Shown one piece after another: positions 14,603 to 23,298 of a stretch of DNA of 64,000 nt. This DNA is from Amorphoplanes digitatis. GTDB lineage: Bacteria; Actinomycetota; Actinomycetes; Mycobacteriales; Micromonosporaceae. The stretch spans positions 4,582,501-4,646,500 of the forward strand of contig NZ_JACHNH010000001.1 of assembly GCF_014205335.1 (NCBI RefSeq), read 5' to 3'. The notes under the pieces were generated by a model that searched no databases, had not been told where the DNA came from, and was given only the letters and a program-made list of their open reading frames with translations. The position numbers were made by a program, and so were the translations under genes. Numbering within the stretch: position 1 is the first letter of the stretch; each line of letters opens with the position of its first letter.

Positions 14603-16801
14603 GTGCGCCGAACCCGAGCCGCCATCGCACTGGCCGTCACCGCGGCGTGGGCCGCCTGGGCCGCCCCGCCCGCGTCGGCCGCCTATCCGGTACGGGCACC
14701 CGCGCCGGACCCGGCGGCCGCGGCCGACCGGCTGGTCGGCGACGCCGCGACCGCGCCGGCGCTGCGGCTGGCACCCGAGGACGAACTGCACCGCACCGGC
14801 GTGGTCAGCGGCACCCGCGGCCTGCGGTACGTGACCTATTCCCGTACGCACGCGGGCGTGCCCGTGGTCGGCGGCGACGTGGTGGTCACGACCGACGCCG
14901 CCGGCACCGTCAAGGGCACCGCGGTCGCGCAGGGCACCACCATCGACGTCCCGGCCCGGGCAACGGTCACCGCGAAGTCCGCCGAACGCACGTCCGCGGC
15001 GCTGCTCGCCGACGTCGAGGAGACCCGGGCGGCCAAGCTTGTCGTGCTCGCCTGGGTCGCCACCCCGCGCCTGGCCTGGGAGACGGTCGTGTCCGGGCGT
15101 ACGGCCGACAAGAAGCCCAGCGTCCTGCACGTCTTCGTCGACGCGCGGACCGGCGCCGTGCTGGACCGCGTCGACGACGTGCGCGAGGGCACCGGCAACG
15201 GCTACTACTACGGCGAGGTCGCCCTGGACACGAGCGGCACCGAGGGCTCGTACTCCATGACCGACACGACCCGGCCGGGCCTGAAGTGCGGTGGTCAGAA
15301 CGGCTCCGCCTACACCGGCACGGACGACGCGTGGGGTACCGGCTCGGGCACCAACCTGGAGACGGCCTGCGTCGACGCGCTGTGGGGTGCGCAGCGTCAG
15401 GCCGACATGCTCTCCGGCTGGTTCGGCCGCAACGGGATCCTGGGCAACGGGAACACTCCGCCGATCCGGGTCGGGCTGGCCGACGTGAACGCGTACTGGA
15501 ACGGCACCTACACCAACTTCGGGCACAACCAGGCGAACACCCGTCAGGCCACCCCGGTCGACGTCGTGGCGCACGAGATGGGCCACGCGGTCTTCCAGAG
15601 CACCCCGGGCGGTGCCGGTAGCGGTAACGAGAACGGCGGTATCAACGAGGCCACCGGTGACATCTTCGGCGCGCTGACCGAGGCGTACGCCAACAGCCCG
15701 CTGGACCCGCCGGACTACGAGGTCGGCGAGGAGGTGGACCTGGTCGGTGCCGGGCCGATCCGTTACATGTACAACCCGTCCCTCGCAGGTGATCCGAACT
15801 GCTGGTCGACGTCGATCCCGTCGACCGAGGTCCACGCCGCGGCCGGGCCGCTGAACCACTGGTTCTACCTGACCGCCGAGGGCTCCGCCCCGGAAGGCGG
15901 CCAGGCGTCGCCGACGTGCAACTCGACAACGGTCACCGGTGTCGGCATCCGCAAGGCCGGCGAGATCTACTACAACGCCATGCAGTCCAAGACCTCGACC
16001 TGGAAGTACGCCAACATCCGTACGGCGACCCTCGCCGCCGCCAAGAACCTCTACCCCGGCAGCTGCGCGGAGTTCAACGTGGTCAAGGCGGCCTGGGCCG
16101 CGATCAGCGTCCCGGCGCAGACCGGCGAGGCCACCTGCAACGTGACCGGCAACGACTTCTCGATCGCGGCCTCACCGGCGGCGGGCGAGGTGCGGGCCGG
16201 TGAGACCCTGACCACGACCATCGACACCGCGATCACCGCCGGCGCGGCGCAGACCGTCGCCCTGACCGCGGGCGGCCTGCCGAGCGGGGCGACCGCCACC
16301 TTCGAGCCGGCCTCCGTCGTCACGGGTTCCTCGGCGGTACTGACCCTGACCACCAGCGAGACGACCGCGGGCGGCAACTACCCCATCACCATCACCGGTA
16401 CGGGCGACGACGTCCACTCGACCACCTTCACGCTGACGGTGAACGGCGCGCCGGGCTGCACCGCCGGCAACGCCACCCCCGTCGACATCCCGGACGCCGG
16501 CGCCGCCGTCACCAGCACGATCGCGATCAACGGCTGCGGGCGCAACGCCTCGGCCGGCTCGACCGCCGAGGTGCACATCCAGCACACCTACCGCGGTGAC
16601 CTGGTCATCGACCTGGTCGCGCCGGACGGCACCGCGTACCGGCTGAAGAACAGCAGCAGCTCGGACAGCGCCGACAACGTCGACGCGACCTACACCGTCG
16701 ACGCCTCGGGCGAGGCGGCCGACGGCACCTGGACCCTGCGGGTGCAGGACGTCTACTCGATCGACGTCGGCACCCTGCGCTCCTGGACACTCACCCTCTA
16801 G
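14603..16801 (+). CDS. secreted M4-family (thermolysin-like) metalloprotease with P domain
   Basis: Extracellular zinc endopeptidase of 732 residues. A Sec signal ends near ASA26. An FTP/PepSY-type propeptide follows (about 35-200), then the M4 catalytic domain. Zinc ligands are His324 and His328 in HEMGH, with Glu325 catalytic and the third ligand Glu349 in GGINEATGD. A His near HAAAGPLNHWFY is the expected transition-state residue. An Ig-like domain (about 525-610) and a C-terminal proprotein-convertase P domain (about 620-732, HTYRGDLVIDLVAPDGT) follow. The GTG start has AAGGAG 8-9 nt upstream. Prodomain autoprocessing is expected from the family. Confidence 0.93.
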   Translation: MRRTRAAIALAVTAAWAAWAAPPASAAYPVRAPAPDPAAAADRLVGDAATAPALRLAPEDELHRTGVVSGTRGLRYVTYSRTHAGVPVVGGDVVVTTDAAGTVKGTAVAQGTTIDVPARATVTAKSAERTSAALLADVEETRAAKLVVLAWVATPRLAWETVVSGRTADKKPSVLHVFVDARTGAVLDRVDDVREGTGNGYYYGEVALDTSGTEGSYSMTDTTRPGLKCGGQNGSAYTGTDDAWGTGSGTNLETACVDALWGAQRQADMLSGWFGRNGILGNGNTPPIRVGLADVNAYWNGTYTNFGHNQANTRQATPVDVVAHEMGHAVFQSTPGGAGSGNENGGINEATGDIFGALTEAYANSPLDPPDYEVGEEVDLVGAGPIRYMYNPSLAGDPNCWSTSIPSTEVHAAAGPLNHWFYLTAEGSAPEGGQASPTCNSTTVTGVGIRKAGEIYYNAMQSKTSTWKYANIRTATLAAAKNLYPGSCAEFNVVKAAWAAISVPAQTGEATCNVTGNDFSIAASPAAGEVRAGETLTTTIDTAITAGAAQTVALTAGGLPSGATATFEPASVVTGSSAVLTLTTSETTAGGNYPITITGTGDDVHSTTFTLTVNGAPGCTAGNATPVDIPDAGAAVTSTIAINGCGRNASAGSTAEVHIQHTYRGDLVIDLVAPDGTAYRLKNSSSSDSADNVDATYTVDASGEAADGTWTLRVQDVYSIDVGTLRSWTLTL

Positions 16802-16810
16802 CGGACGGAC

Positions 16811-16845
16811 GTACGCGAACGGGCGGTCACCGCCCGTTCGCGTAC
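16811..16845. terminator. perfect 17-bp hairpin, bidirectional terminator
   Basis: Two perfectly complementary 17-nt arms (GTACGCGAACGGGCGGT and its reverse complement) are separated by a single base. It starts 10 bp after the protease stop, and the second arm contains the last codons and stop of the convergent DUF6642-like gene. It should terminate both transcripts. Confidence 0.85.
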
Positions 16846-17399
16846 ACCGCGCGGAAGCCGAGATGGTCCGAGAGCGCCGTCCAGCGCGACGAGCGCATCA
16901 GCCGCTCCGCGCTGTCGATCTTGCCGCCGTTGACCAGGGCGTTCAGCACCACGGTCTCGAAGGCGGCCGACTCCACCCAGTCGATCACCTTGGTGAAGCC
17001 GCACAGCATCGCGGCCTTGGTCTCGTGCAGGAAGTCCTGTAGCACCCGGTCCGACGCGCGCAGCACCGAGCAGCTGCCGAAGTACAGCGTCCGGCCGCCG
17101 CACCGGCCCGACATCCAGGCCGCGACCTCGTCCAGCTCGACCGTCTGCTTGCTGGTCAGGCAGAGCTGGGTCGGCAGGCCGTGCAGCGCGAAGAAGCCGA
17201 CCTTGTAGTCCGCGTACCTGCGCGACAGCCAGCTGTCCAGGTAGTAGTGCAGCTCCTCGGTGGTCGCCGTGTCCCGGTGGATGAAGCGGATGCTGCCGAG
17301 GCGTTCGAGCAGCTCAAGGGTGGGCAGCACGGAGCCGCGACTGGCCAGGTCGTCCTCCCACTGGCCCTCGACGCAGAACACTCCCCCCGTCTTGGACAC
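16827..17399 (-). CDS. DUF6642-like protein of unknown function
   Basis: 190 residues from a GTG at 17399, chosen because AGGAGGG sits 4-5 nt upstream; a GTG at 17420 is possible but poorer. I relate it from memory to actinobacterial proteins labelled DUF6642. Visible conserved-looking parts are FCVEGQWEDDL near the start, IRFIHRDTATTEELHYYLD, VGFFALHG, and TLYFGSCSVL in the middle. The FALHG and GSCS segments resemble the His and Cys motifs of caspase-like folds, which is a suggestion only. The 3' end is built into a perfect hairpin. Confidence 0.75.
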   Translation of the reverse strand: MSKTGGVFCVEGQWEDDLASRGSVLPTLELLERLGSIRFIHRDTATTEELHYYLDSWLSRRYADYKVGFFALHGLPTQLCLTSKQTVELDEVAAWMSGRCGGRTLYFGSCSVLRASDRVLQDFLHETKAAMLCGFTKVIDWVESAAFETVVLNALVNGGKIDSAERLMRSSRWTALSDHLGFRAVYANGR

Positions 17400-17510
17400 T
17401 GGCCCTCCTCTGCTCGCCACGAGAGGAAGACGCTAGCCGACCTCGCCCGATCAGATGGGACCACCCGACATAAGGTGGATAGCCCTCATATGATCCCAAT
17501 CACGGCATAG

Positions 17511-17963
17511 TCACAGGTCTTTGGCCATGTTGCGGCCGGTCTCGGTGAAGCCGAGCCGCTCGTAGAGTGCCCGGGCGCCGGTGTTGTGGGCGAAGACGTG
17601 CAGACCGATTCTGATCAGCTTGTGCTCCCGGCACCAGCGCTCGGCGGCAAGCATGATCGCGCGGCCGTAGCCCCGGCGGCGCACCTCGGCCTCGACGGCG
17701 ACGTTGTAGACGAACGCGGTGTCGTCGGTGACCTTGACCCAGAGGAAACCGACCCGGCGGTCGCCGTCGCGGGCGTACCAGAAGTGGTGGCCGGGTGTCG
17801 CGGACTCGTCGGGAAGCAGCTGTGCGTAGGTGTCGGCGGCGACCCGGGCCGCGTCCCGCGCCGACCGGCCCGACGCGGCGACGCTGCTCGCGTAGTGCGC
17901 CTCGGCCTCCACCCGCCAGGGCTTGTACTGGTCCTCGGTCATCGGCTCCAGCCGCACGTCCAC
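17511..17963 (-). CDS. GNAT family N-acetyltransferase
   Basis: About 150 residues. The GNAT fold is clear: FLWVKVTDDTAFVYNVAVEAEVRRRGYGRAIMLAAERW in parts gives beta4, the R-R-G-Y-G-R acetyl-CoA loop and helix 3, and the end has NTGARALYERLGFTETGRNM. Substrate unknown. The start is uncertain; GTG at 17963 gives VDVRLEPMTEDQY, matching the usual beginning. Upstream in-frame starts at 17966, 18008 and 18047 lack ribosome binding sites. Confidence 0.85.
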   Translation of the reverse strand: MDVRLEPMTEDQYKPWRVEAEAHYASSVAASGRSARDAARVAADTYAQLLPDESATPGHHFWYARDGDRRVGFLWVKVTDDTAFVYNVAVEAEVRRRGYGRAIMLAAERWCREHKLIRIGLHVFAHNTGARALYERLGFTETGRNMAKDL

Positions 17964-18059
17964 CACGACCGCCAACCTACCGAGCCGCGTCCGATCATCA
18001 ACACACATCCACGGGGGATGTGGTGCAGGCGACCGCGTGGACGTCAACGGGGCCGGCGT

Positions 18060-18344
18060 TCACGTTTCGATCGACCGGCGTACGAGACGCTCGACGAAGA
18101 CGCTGACAAAACTGCGGATTCGGGCTGTGGCAAAGTCGCGATAGAACCCGCGTACCCGGCTGTTGAGGTCGGCGCTCGATATCTGATCTCTGGTGTAGCG
18201 TCGCTCGAGCCGGCTGATGATCTCATCGATCTGGTCATTTTCGCTTCGTTCCATTGCCGGCGAGGCCAGCCGGCCGGGTTCCATCCCGGGCGGAACCGGG
18301 ACAGTGGGATGAGCGGCAGTTTGGCGGACCTGCTGTTCCGGCAT
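18060..18344 (-). CDS. small three-helix-bundle protein, DUF3562-like
   Basis: About 94 residues from ATG 18344 (GGTGGAG just upstream; GTG 18353 is an alternative). The N-terminal 35 residues look disordered. The C-terminal 60 residues (IDEIISRLERRYT ... RVRGFYRDFATARIRSFVSVFVERLVRR) match the pattern of the small dimerising three-helix domain common in actinobacterial hypothetical proteins. Function unknown. Codon use in this region is less GC-biased than in neighbours. Confidence 0.65.
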   Translation of the reverse strand: MPEQQVRQTAAHPTVPVPPGMEPGRLASPAMERSENDQIDEIISRLERRYTRDQISSADLNSRVRGFYRDFATARIRSFVSVFVERLVRRSIET

Positions 18345-18629
18345 GGTCTCCACCGCCTTGTCTCGTTGGATTCAAGCCTTGCACGCCTGCCGTGTGCCGG
18401 CCTCGATGCGGGCATGAACAATGAAAGTCGGCAGGAGTGGACCGGCCGATCCATCGAATTGGCCGCCGGCCGCCACGGACGGGCCTTAAGCCTCTGTCTG
18501 ACGTCGCGTGCGCGGGAACACCCGCCTGGCCGCACACGGTGGCAGGCCCGGACAGGGCCGGGTGGGCGATGCGTTCATCGCGGTCATCGCCCTCGGGTTG
18601 GCAGGGTGTTCGAACAGGCCCGCGCCCGT
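18345..18629. other. gene-free stretch
   Basis: About 285 bp with no frame of good codon use. It contains several small imperfect inverted repeats (e.g. TGTTCGAACA near 18607-18616) but no convincing gene or strong terminator. Confidence 0.4.
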
Positions 18630-19631
18630 TCAGGCGATGTCGACGATCTGTTCGACGGGCAGCCGGGACGTGCGCGGCGCGCCGGTGTCGGCCGGGTCGA
18701 TCATGCCGAGGCGCAGCACCAGGCAGGGGTAGCCGGCGCTGGCGATCATCGCCCGCAGCGCCTGGCGGGTGGCGATCACTTCGATCGGGGCGCTGTGCGG
18801 CACGACGGAGACGCCGTACTCGGTGGCGGTGAGCCAGCCGGCGGACAACGCTTCGCCGGCGCGTAGCCAGGCGAGCGGTTCGTCGGCGCTGCCGTAGAGC
18901 ATGACGAACACTGCCGCCTTGTCGTGCTCGGCGCTGACCGGAAGCTCACCGTGGTGGCCGAAGTCCCGGCCCGGCACCGTGGTCTGCGTGGCGCGGGCGG
19001 GGATGGCGGCATCGGGGACACCGGTGCCGGCCGGGCGGGCGGCGCCGGTCCAGTAGGCGAGTTCGGCCTGCCAGCCGGGGTCTGCTGCTTCGCTGCGCTG
19101 CGCGTGATCAGCAGCGGCGGCCAGTTCGAGGACCTGGTCGGGTCGCAGCGTGTGCAGCGCGGTTTCCTGGGCCTCGACGGCCGCGGTGATGGCGGCCAGT
19201 GCGTCCGGGTCGACCGGTGTCCCGGTGACCGGGCGCCGGTCGGTATACCGCAACGGAATGGTGCGCAGGTGCAGCGCCGACGGCGGGTCGACCGGTGCCC
19301 GGCCCTCGATGTGGAGTCGGGAGAGCAGATCCGGTCCGGCGTCGCGGGGCATCCGGGTCACCGTGACATGCCAGCCCTGCGCGGCCGCCGCGACGCGGGC
19401 GTGGTGCAGCGCGACGCCGCAGCTCAATGTCGCCAGCCGGGCATCGGGGTCGCTGACCTGCAGGATCCGGCTGGGTACGAGGTGCAGATCCAGCGTGTCC
19501 GCGGTGAGCCGCCACCGCCACGGCTGGGTGTTGTGGATCGACGGGGCGTACCCGGCGGCGGATGCGGCTTCGGCCAGGGCGTGGGTGACGAGTTGCGGGT
19601 CGGTGGGGTGGGTCGGTGCGTCGCTGTCCAT
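18630..19631 (-). CDS. Acg-like nitroreductase-family protein
   Basis: 333 residues, resembling the mycobacterial Acg proteins, which have a two-lobed nitroreductase fold binding FMN but a blocked active site. Signatures: APSIHNTQPWRWRL near the N-terminus, CGVALHHARVAAAAQGW, RYTDRRPVTGTPV, and the C-terminal GYPCLVLRLGM. The ATG has AGGAGG 7 nt upstream. In mycobacteria acg is in the DosR dormancy regulon; no clear DosR box was seen here. The DoxX-like gene at 20022 lies divergent to it, a pairing that fits redox or hypoxia response. Confidence 0.85.
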   Translation of the reverse strand: MDSDAPTHPTDPQLVTHALAEAASAAGYAPSIHNTQPWRWRLTADTLDLHLVPSRILQVSDPDARLATLSCGVALHHARVAAAAQGWHVTVTRMPRDAGPDLLSRLHIEGRAPVDPPSALHLRTIPLRYTDRRPVTGTPVDPDALAAITAAVEAQETALHTLRPDQVLELAAAADHAQRSEAADPGWQAELAYWTGAARPAGTGVPDAAIPARATQTTVPGRDFGHHGELPVSAEHDKAAVFVMLYGSADEPLAWLRAGEALSAGWLTATEYGVSVVPHSAPIEVIATRQALRAMIASAGYPCLVLRLGMIDPADTGAPRTSRLPVEQIVDIA

Positions 19632-20021
19632 GGTGGGCCTCCTCGCGGTGTCGTCATGCTGTCGGCCAGCTCCAGTCTCGGACCTCGGGCAGGTCTTCGC
19701 CCGCTTGCCGGACGTAGGCCCGGTGTTCGGCGCGTCTCGCAAGTCGAGGAGTCGACGGGAAGTCGCCGACACCAACGCCCGGTCAGCCCGCCACGCGAAA
19801 TGAGCGTACGGTGAGACCTGTCGCCCGAGACCCCGGTGGCTGTCTGCCCGCCGCCGTCGATTTCGCCCCCTCAGCCGGGGTGACGCCACCGAGCTGACCA
19901 GCCTGTCGCTCGGCGTGCCGGTACCGGCCGATGAGCGGCGTCACCTTCTGCTTCGTCCGTGGAGTCGCTCGACGAGCCGCGGAACATGCGTACCGAACAA
20001 ATGCGAAGGAACGTGAGCGCG
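19632..20021. other. divergent intergenic region, no gene
   Basis: 390 bp between the Acg-like and DoxX-like genes. Weak palindromes are present (e.g. GTCGAGGAGTCGAC near 19742-19756). No frame has convincing codon use, and no known riboswitch or dormancy-regulon box was recognised. Confidence 0.4.
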
Positions 20022-20639
20022 ATGGTCAACATCGCCAACGGTCACGAAACCCCTGCCCCCACCACCCCCGTCGACCAGACCCGGCGGGACACCGCGAACC
20101 ACCGGCTCCCCACCGCCGGGCCGGATACCGCACTGTCCGGGACCGGCTCGGCGGCTACCGCGGCGCGGTACCTGCTGGCCGGTATCCGGCTCGCGCTCGG
20201 CTGGATCTTCCTGTGGGCGTTCCTCGACAAGCTGTTCGGCCTGGGCCACAGCACCGTCGCCGCGAAGGCGTGGATCAACGACGGCAGCCCCACCGCCGGG
20301 TTCCTCGGCAAGTCCGCCACCGGCCCGTTCACCGGCTTCTACCACTCGATCGCCGGCAGCGCCGTGGCTGACGCGTTGTTCATGGCGGCCCTGCTGGGCA
20401 TCGGCGTCGCGCTGCTTCTCGGCATCGGCATGCGGATCGCCGCGGGCGCCGGCGCCCTGCTGATGGTGCTGATGTGGACGGCTGTCCTGCCGCCGTCCAG
20501 TAACCCGTTCATGGACGACCACCTCATCTACGCGGCGGTCCTGGTGGTCCTGGCGCTGCTGGGCGCCGGCAACACCCTCGGCCTCGGCCGCTGGTGGGCG
20601 GCCACCCCGCTGGTGCGACGCAACACCTGGCTCACCTAG
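20022..20639 (+). CDS. DoxX-like integral membrane protein
   Basis: 205 residues from ATG 20022 (AAGGA about 10 nt upstream; GTG 20013 is possible). An N-terminal Pro/Thr-rich tail is followed by about four membrane helices: YLLAGIRLALGWIFLWAFLD, a central pair around ALFMAALLGIGVALLLGIG and AGALLMVLMW, and YAAVLVVLALLG. The layout and FLDKLFGLG motif match the DoxX / quinone-linked family. Role in electron transfer or redox balance is inferred. A strong hairpin follows 11 bp downstream. Confidence 0.8.
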   Translation: MVNIANGHETPAPTTPVDQTRRDTANHRLPTAGPDTALSGTGSAATAARYLLAGIRLALGWIFLWAFLDKLFGLGHSTVAAKAWINDGSPTAGFLGKSATGPFTGFYHSIAGSAVADALFMAALLGIGVALLLGIGMRIAAGAGALLMVLMWTAVLPPSSNPFMDDHLIYAAVLVVLALLGAGNTLGLGRWWAATPLVRRNTWLT

Positions 20640-20650
20640 GCCGGCACGCG

Positions 20651-20677
20651 CGGCCCGGGCGGTACCGGCCCGGGCCG
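20651..20677. terminator. terminator hairpin after the DoxX-like gene
   Basis: CGGCCCGGGC and GCCCGGGCCG form a perfect 10-bp stem with a 7-nt loop, starting 12 bp after the stop codon. Confidence 0.7.
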
Positions 20678-20775
20678 TCACCGAACTGGGCCGTGGGACC
20701 GCCGAGAGTCGGCAGGCGCCCCGACGCCGGGCCAGGGCGCTTGCGGCCCGCGCGGTCCGGATCCCGGCGTGCCGG

Positions 20776-23163
20776 TCAGGCGGCCACCGCGACCGGCCCG
20801 GTGAGCACCGCCGCCAGTTCCAGGGCGGGCATCGGCCGGTAGAAGTGGTATCCCTGCACGAGCGAGCAGTTGAGCCGGCGCAGCAGTTCGGCCTGGCCGG
20901 CGGTCTCCACGCCCTCGGCCACGGTGGTCAGCCGCAGGCTGGCGCCGAGGTCAACGATCGCCCGGGTGAGGGTCAGGTCGTCGGGCCGGAAGCCCGCGTC
21001 GCCGCGGTCCGGCGGGATGAACGCACGGTCGATCTTGAGGATGTCGACGGGTAGCTGGCGCAGGTACGACAGGGACGAGTACCCGGTGCCGAAGTCGTCG
21101 ATGGCGACCCGGACACCCCACTCGCGGATCTTGACCAGCCGGGCGACGACCTCGTCCGCCTCGGCCATCGTGGTGGCGACCAGGTCGGTCTCGGTGATCT
21201 CCAGCGTCAGCGCCCGCGGCGGCAGGCCGGTGTCGTGCAGCACCTGGAGCACGGTGTCCGGGAATCCGGGGTCGCGCAGCTGCGGGCCGGCCACGTTGAC
21301 CGAGACCGTGGTGCCGTGCTGTTCGTACCACGGCCGCGCCTCGGTGCAGGCCCGGCGCAGCACCCAGTCCCCGATGGCGCCGATCAGGCCGCTCTGTTCG
21401 GCGATCGGGATGAACGCGTCCGGCGGCACCGGCCGCTGGCCGGGCGGGGTCCAGCGCAGCAGCGCCTCCACACCGCGAACGGCACCGGTCGCCAGCTCGA
21501 CAAGCGGCTGGTAGTGCAGCACGAAGCCATCGTCCTTGAGGGCGCGGCGCAGCCCCGCCACGGTCTGCGCGTAGTCCTGCCGCTCGCTGCGCAGCCGGTC
21601 GGTGTAGACCGTTACCTGGTTCTTGCCGGCGCCCTTCGCGGCGTACAGCGCCAGTTCGGCGCCGCGGAGCGCGTCCGCGGCGGTGGCCGGCGCCCGCACC
21701 GTGTGCAGGCCGACGCTGGTCGTCAGCGACAGCTCCACCCCGTCGAGCAGGAACGGCTGGCGTACCGCCTCCAGCACCGCGGTGGCCACCCCGACCGTGT
21801 GCTCCGGGCTCGCCTCCTCCAGCAGGACGACGAACTCGTCGCCGCCGAGCCGGGCCAGCGTGTCGCCGTCGCCCAGCAGGGTGCCCAGCCGCTCCGCGAC
21901 CGCGATCAGCAGCTCGTCGCCGACCGGGTGGCCGAGCGTCTCGTTGACGTCCTTGAAGCCGTCCAGGTCGAGCAGCAGCAGGCCGTGTGCCTCGCCGGCC
22001 CGGCGCGCCAGGGCACGACCCAGCCGTTCCTGAAGCAGCAGCCGGTTGGCCAGGCCCGTGAGCGGGTCGTGCAGGGTCTGGTGGCTGAGCCGTTCCTGGA
22101 GCGCGCGCTGCTCCTCGAGGGCCTCGGTGAGTGCCCGGGCCTGGGCCGCCAGGTCAACGGCGCGGGCCGTGGCGGTCCGGGCGAGCTGCTGCTGCCGGAT
22201 CACCAGCAGCGTCGACATGGCGGCGGTGGCGGCCAGCGGCACCAGGATGTCGAGCAGCTCCGCCTTGCCGGCGACGAGCTCGTCGAGCAGGGAGACCGCG
22301 GTGACGGCCGGGCCGAGCAGCGCGAGCACGATCTGCACCAGGGGCCGCACCTCGACGCCGAACCGCAGCCGCAGCGGGCCGGCCTCGGTCGGGCGCGCGA
22401 TTGACGGGTGCATGGCCGCGGCGCCGGCGACGACCAGCCCGAGCAGCCAGCAGGCGGTGGAGACCGGGTTGTGCACGACCTGTCCGGTGACGCTGCCGGC
22501 GCTGTGTGCGAAGTGCACCATGTCGGCCACGGTCAGCAGCGCGACCAGACCGGAGGCCAACAGGTGCGCCGTCGGCGGCGTGGCACCGGTGAACAGCAGC
22601 CGGCCGGCGACCGCCACGACCGCGAGGTCGAAGACGGGGAACGCCATCGCCACGGCCAGCCGGGCACCGGTCACCGGGCTCCCGTCCAGGAAGCCGTCGA
22701 TGACCAGGGTCCACATGAGCACCGCCAGCCCGCAGGTGACGATGGCCGCGTCGACCATGCCGGTCCGGCGGGCGCGGTGCCCGGCCATCGTCCAGAGCGC
22801 GGCGATCAGCAGCGGGTACGCGCTGAGATAGATCAGGTCTCCTACCGACCCGAACGGGATCCGCTGCCCGGTGAGCGCGAACTCCACCGACCAGTACACG
22901 TTGCCGGCGGTGGCCACGCAGAGCGCGGCGGCCAGCAACCACCACGGGCGAGCCTGCGCCGGCCGGTGCAGCCGGATGCCGAAGACCGCGGCGGCGATCG
23001 CGACCAGCCCGGCGGCGCCGTACAGGGCCTGCGTGGCGCCCCACGGCAGGAACGGGCCGACAAGCACGGTGGCGACACCGACGCCACTGACGTACCGCCA
23101 TGCGTACCGGCGGAGCCGGCGCAGCCATGACGGCACGGCCTTGGCCGCAGTGGTCGACACCAT
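20776..23163 (-). CDS. membrane GGDEF-EAL protein (c-di-GMP cyclase/phosphodiesterase)
   Basis: 795 residues. The first 320 hold about nine or ten hydrophobic segments, a sensor of MHYT-less integral type, then a short coiled linker (ARALTEALEEQRALQERL). The GGDEF motif is intact (LARLGGDEF, residues 440-444). The EAL domain begins GVEALLRW (Glu566) and keeps the residues needed for catalysis: ITETDL, the IDDFGTGYSS double Asp and the DILKIDRAFI Lys. Both activities are therefore possible; which dominates is unknown. The ATG has AGGAAGG about 9 nt upstream. A PilZ protein is encoded 1.3 kb away. Confidence 0.93.
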   Translation of the reverse strand: MVSTTAAKAVPSWLRRLRRYAWRYVSGVGVATVLVGPFLPWGATQALYGAAGLVAIAAAVFGIRLHRPAQARPWWLLAAALCVATAGNVYWSVEFALTGQRIPFGSVGDLIYLSAYPLLIAALWTMAGHRARRTGMVDAAIVTCGLAVLMWTLVIDGFLDGSPVTGARLAVAMAFPVFDLAVVAVAGRLLFTGATPPTAHLLASGLVALLTVADMVHFAHSAGSVTGQVVHNPVSTACWLLGLVVAGAAAMHPSIARPTEAGPLRLRFGVEVRPLVQIVLALLGPAVTAVSLLDELVAGKAELLDILVPLAATAAMSTLLVIRQQQLARTATARAVDLAAQARALTEALEEQRALQERLSHQTLHDPLTGLANRLLLQERLGRALARRAGEAHGLLLLDLDGFKDVNETLGHPVGDELLIAVAERLGTLLGDGDTLARLGGDEFVVLLEEASPEHTVGVATAVLEAVRQPFLLDGVELSLTTSVGLHTVRAPATAADALRGAELALYAAKGAGKNQVTVYTDRLRSERQDYAQTVAGLRRALKDDGFVLHYQPLVELATGAVRGVEALLRWTPPGQRPVPPDAFIPIAEQSGLIGAIGDWVLRRACTEARPWYEQHGTTVSVNVAGPQLRDPGFPDTVLQVLHDTGLPPRALTLEITETDLVATTMAEADEVVARLVKIREWGVRVAIDDFGTGYSSLSYLRQLPVDILKIDRAFIPPDRGDAGFRPDDLTLTRAIVDLGASLRLTTVAEGVETAGQAELLRRLNCSLVQGYHFYRPMPALELAAVLTGPVAVAA

Positions 23164-23298
23164 GTCGTCCGCCCTTCCTCACGTCGACCCCATGGATACG
23201 CGACGACGGGTTACCGGCCGGGTGCGAGCGGGGCACCGGCAGGTTGCGGGCGGGCCTGCGACGTGGCAGTCCGACGAGCGGCGGCTAGCCTGTGCCGC

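Noticed and set aside
19632..20021. DosR-type dormancy box
   Set aside because: The GGGACnnnnGTCCC palindrome is not present; only weak partial matches such as CGGACGTAGGCCCG were seen.
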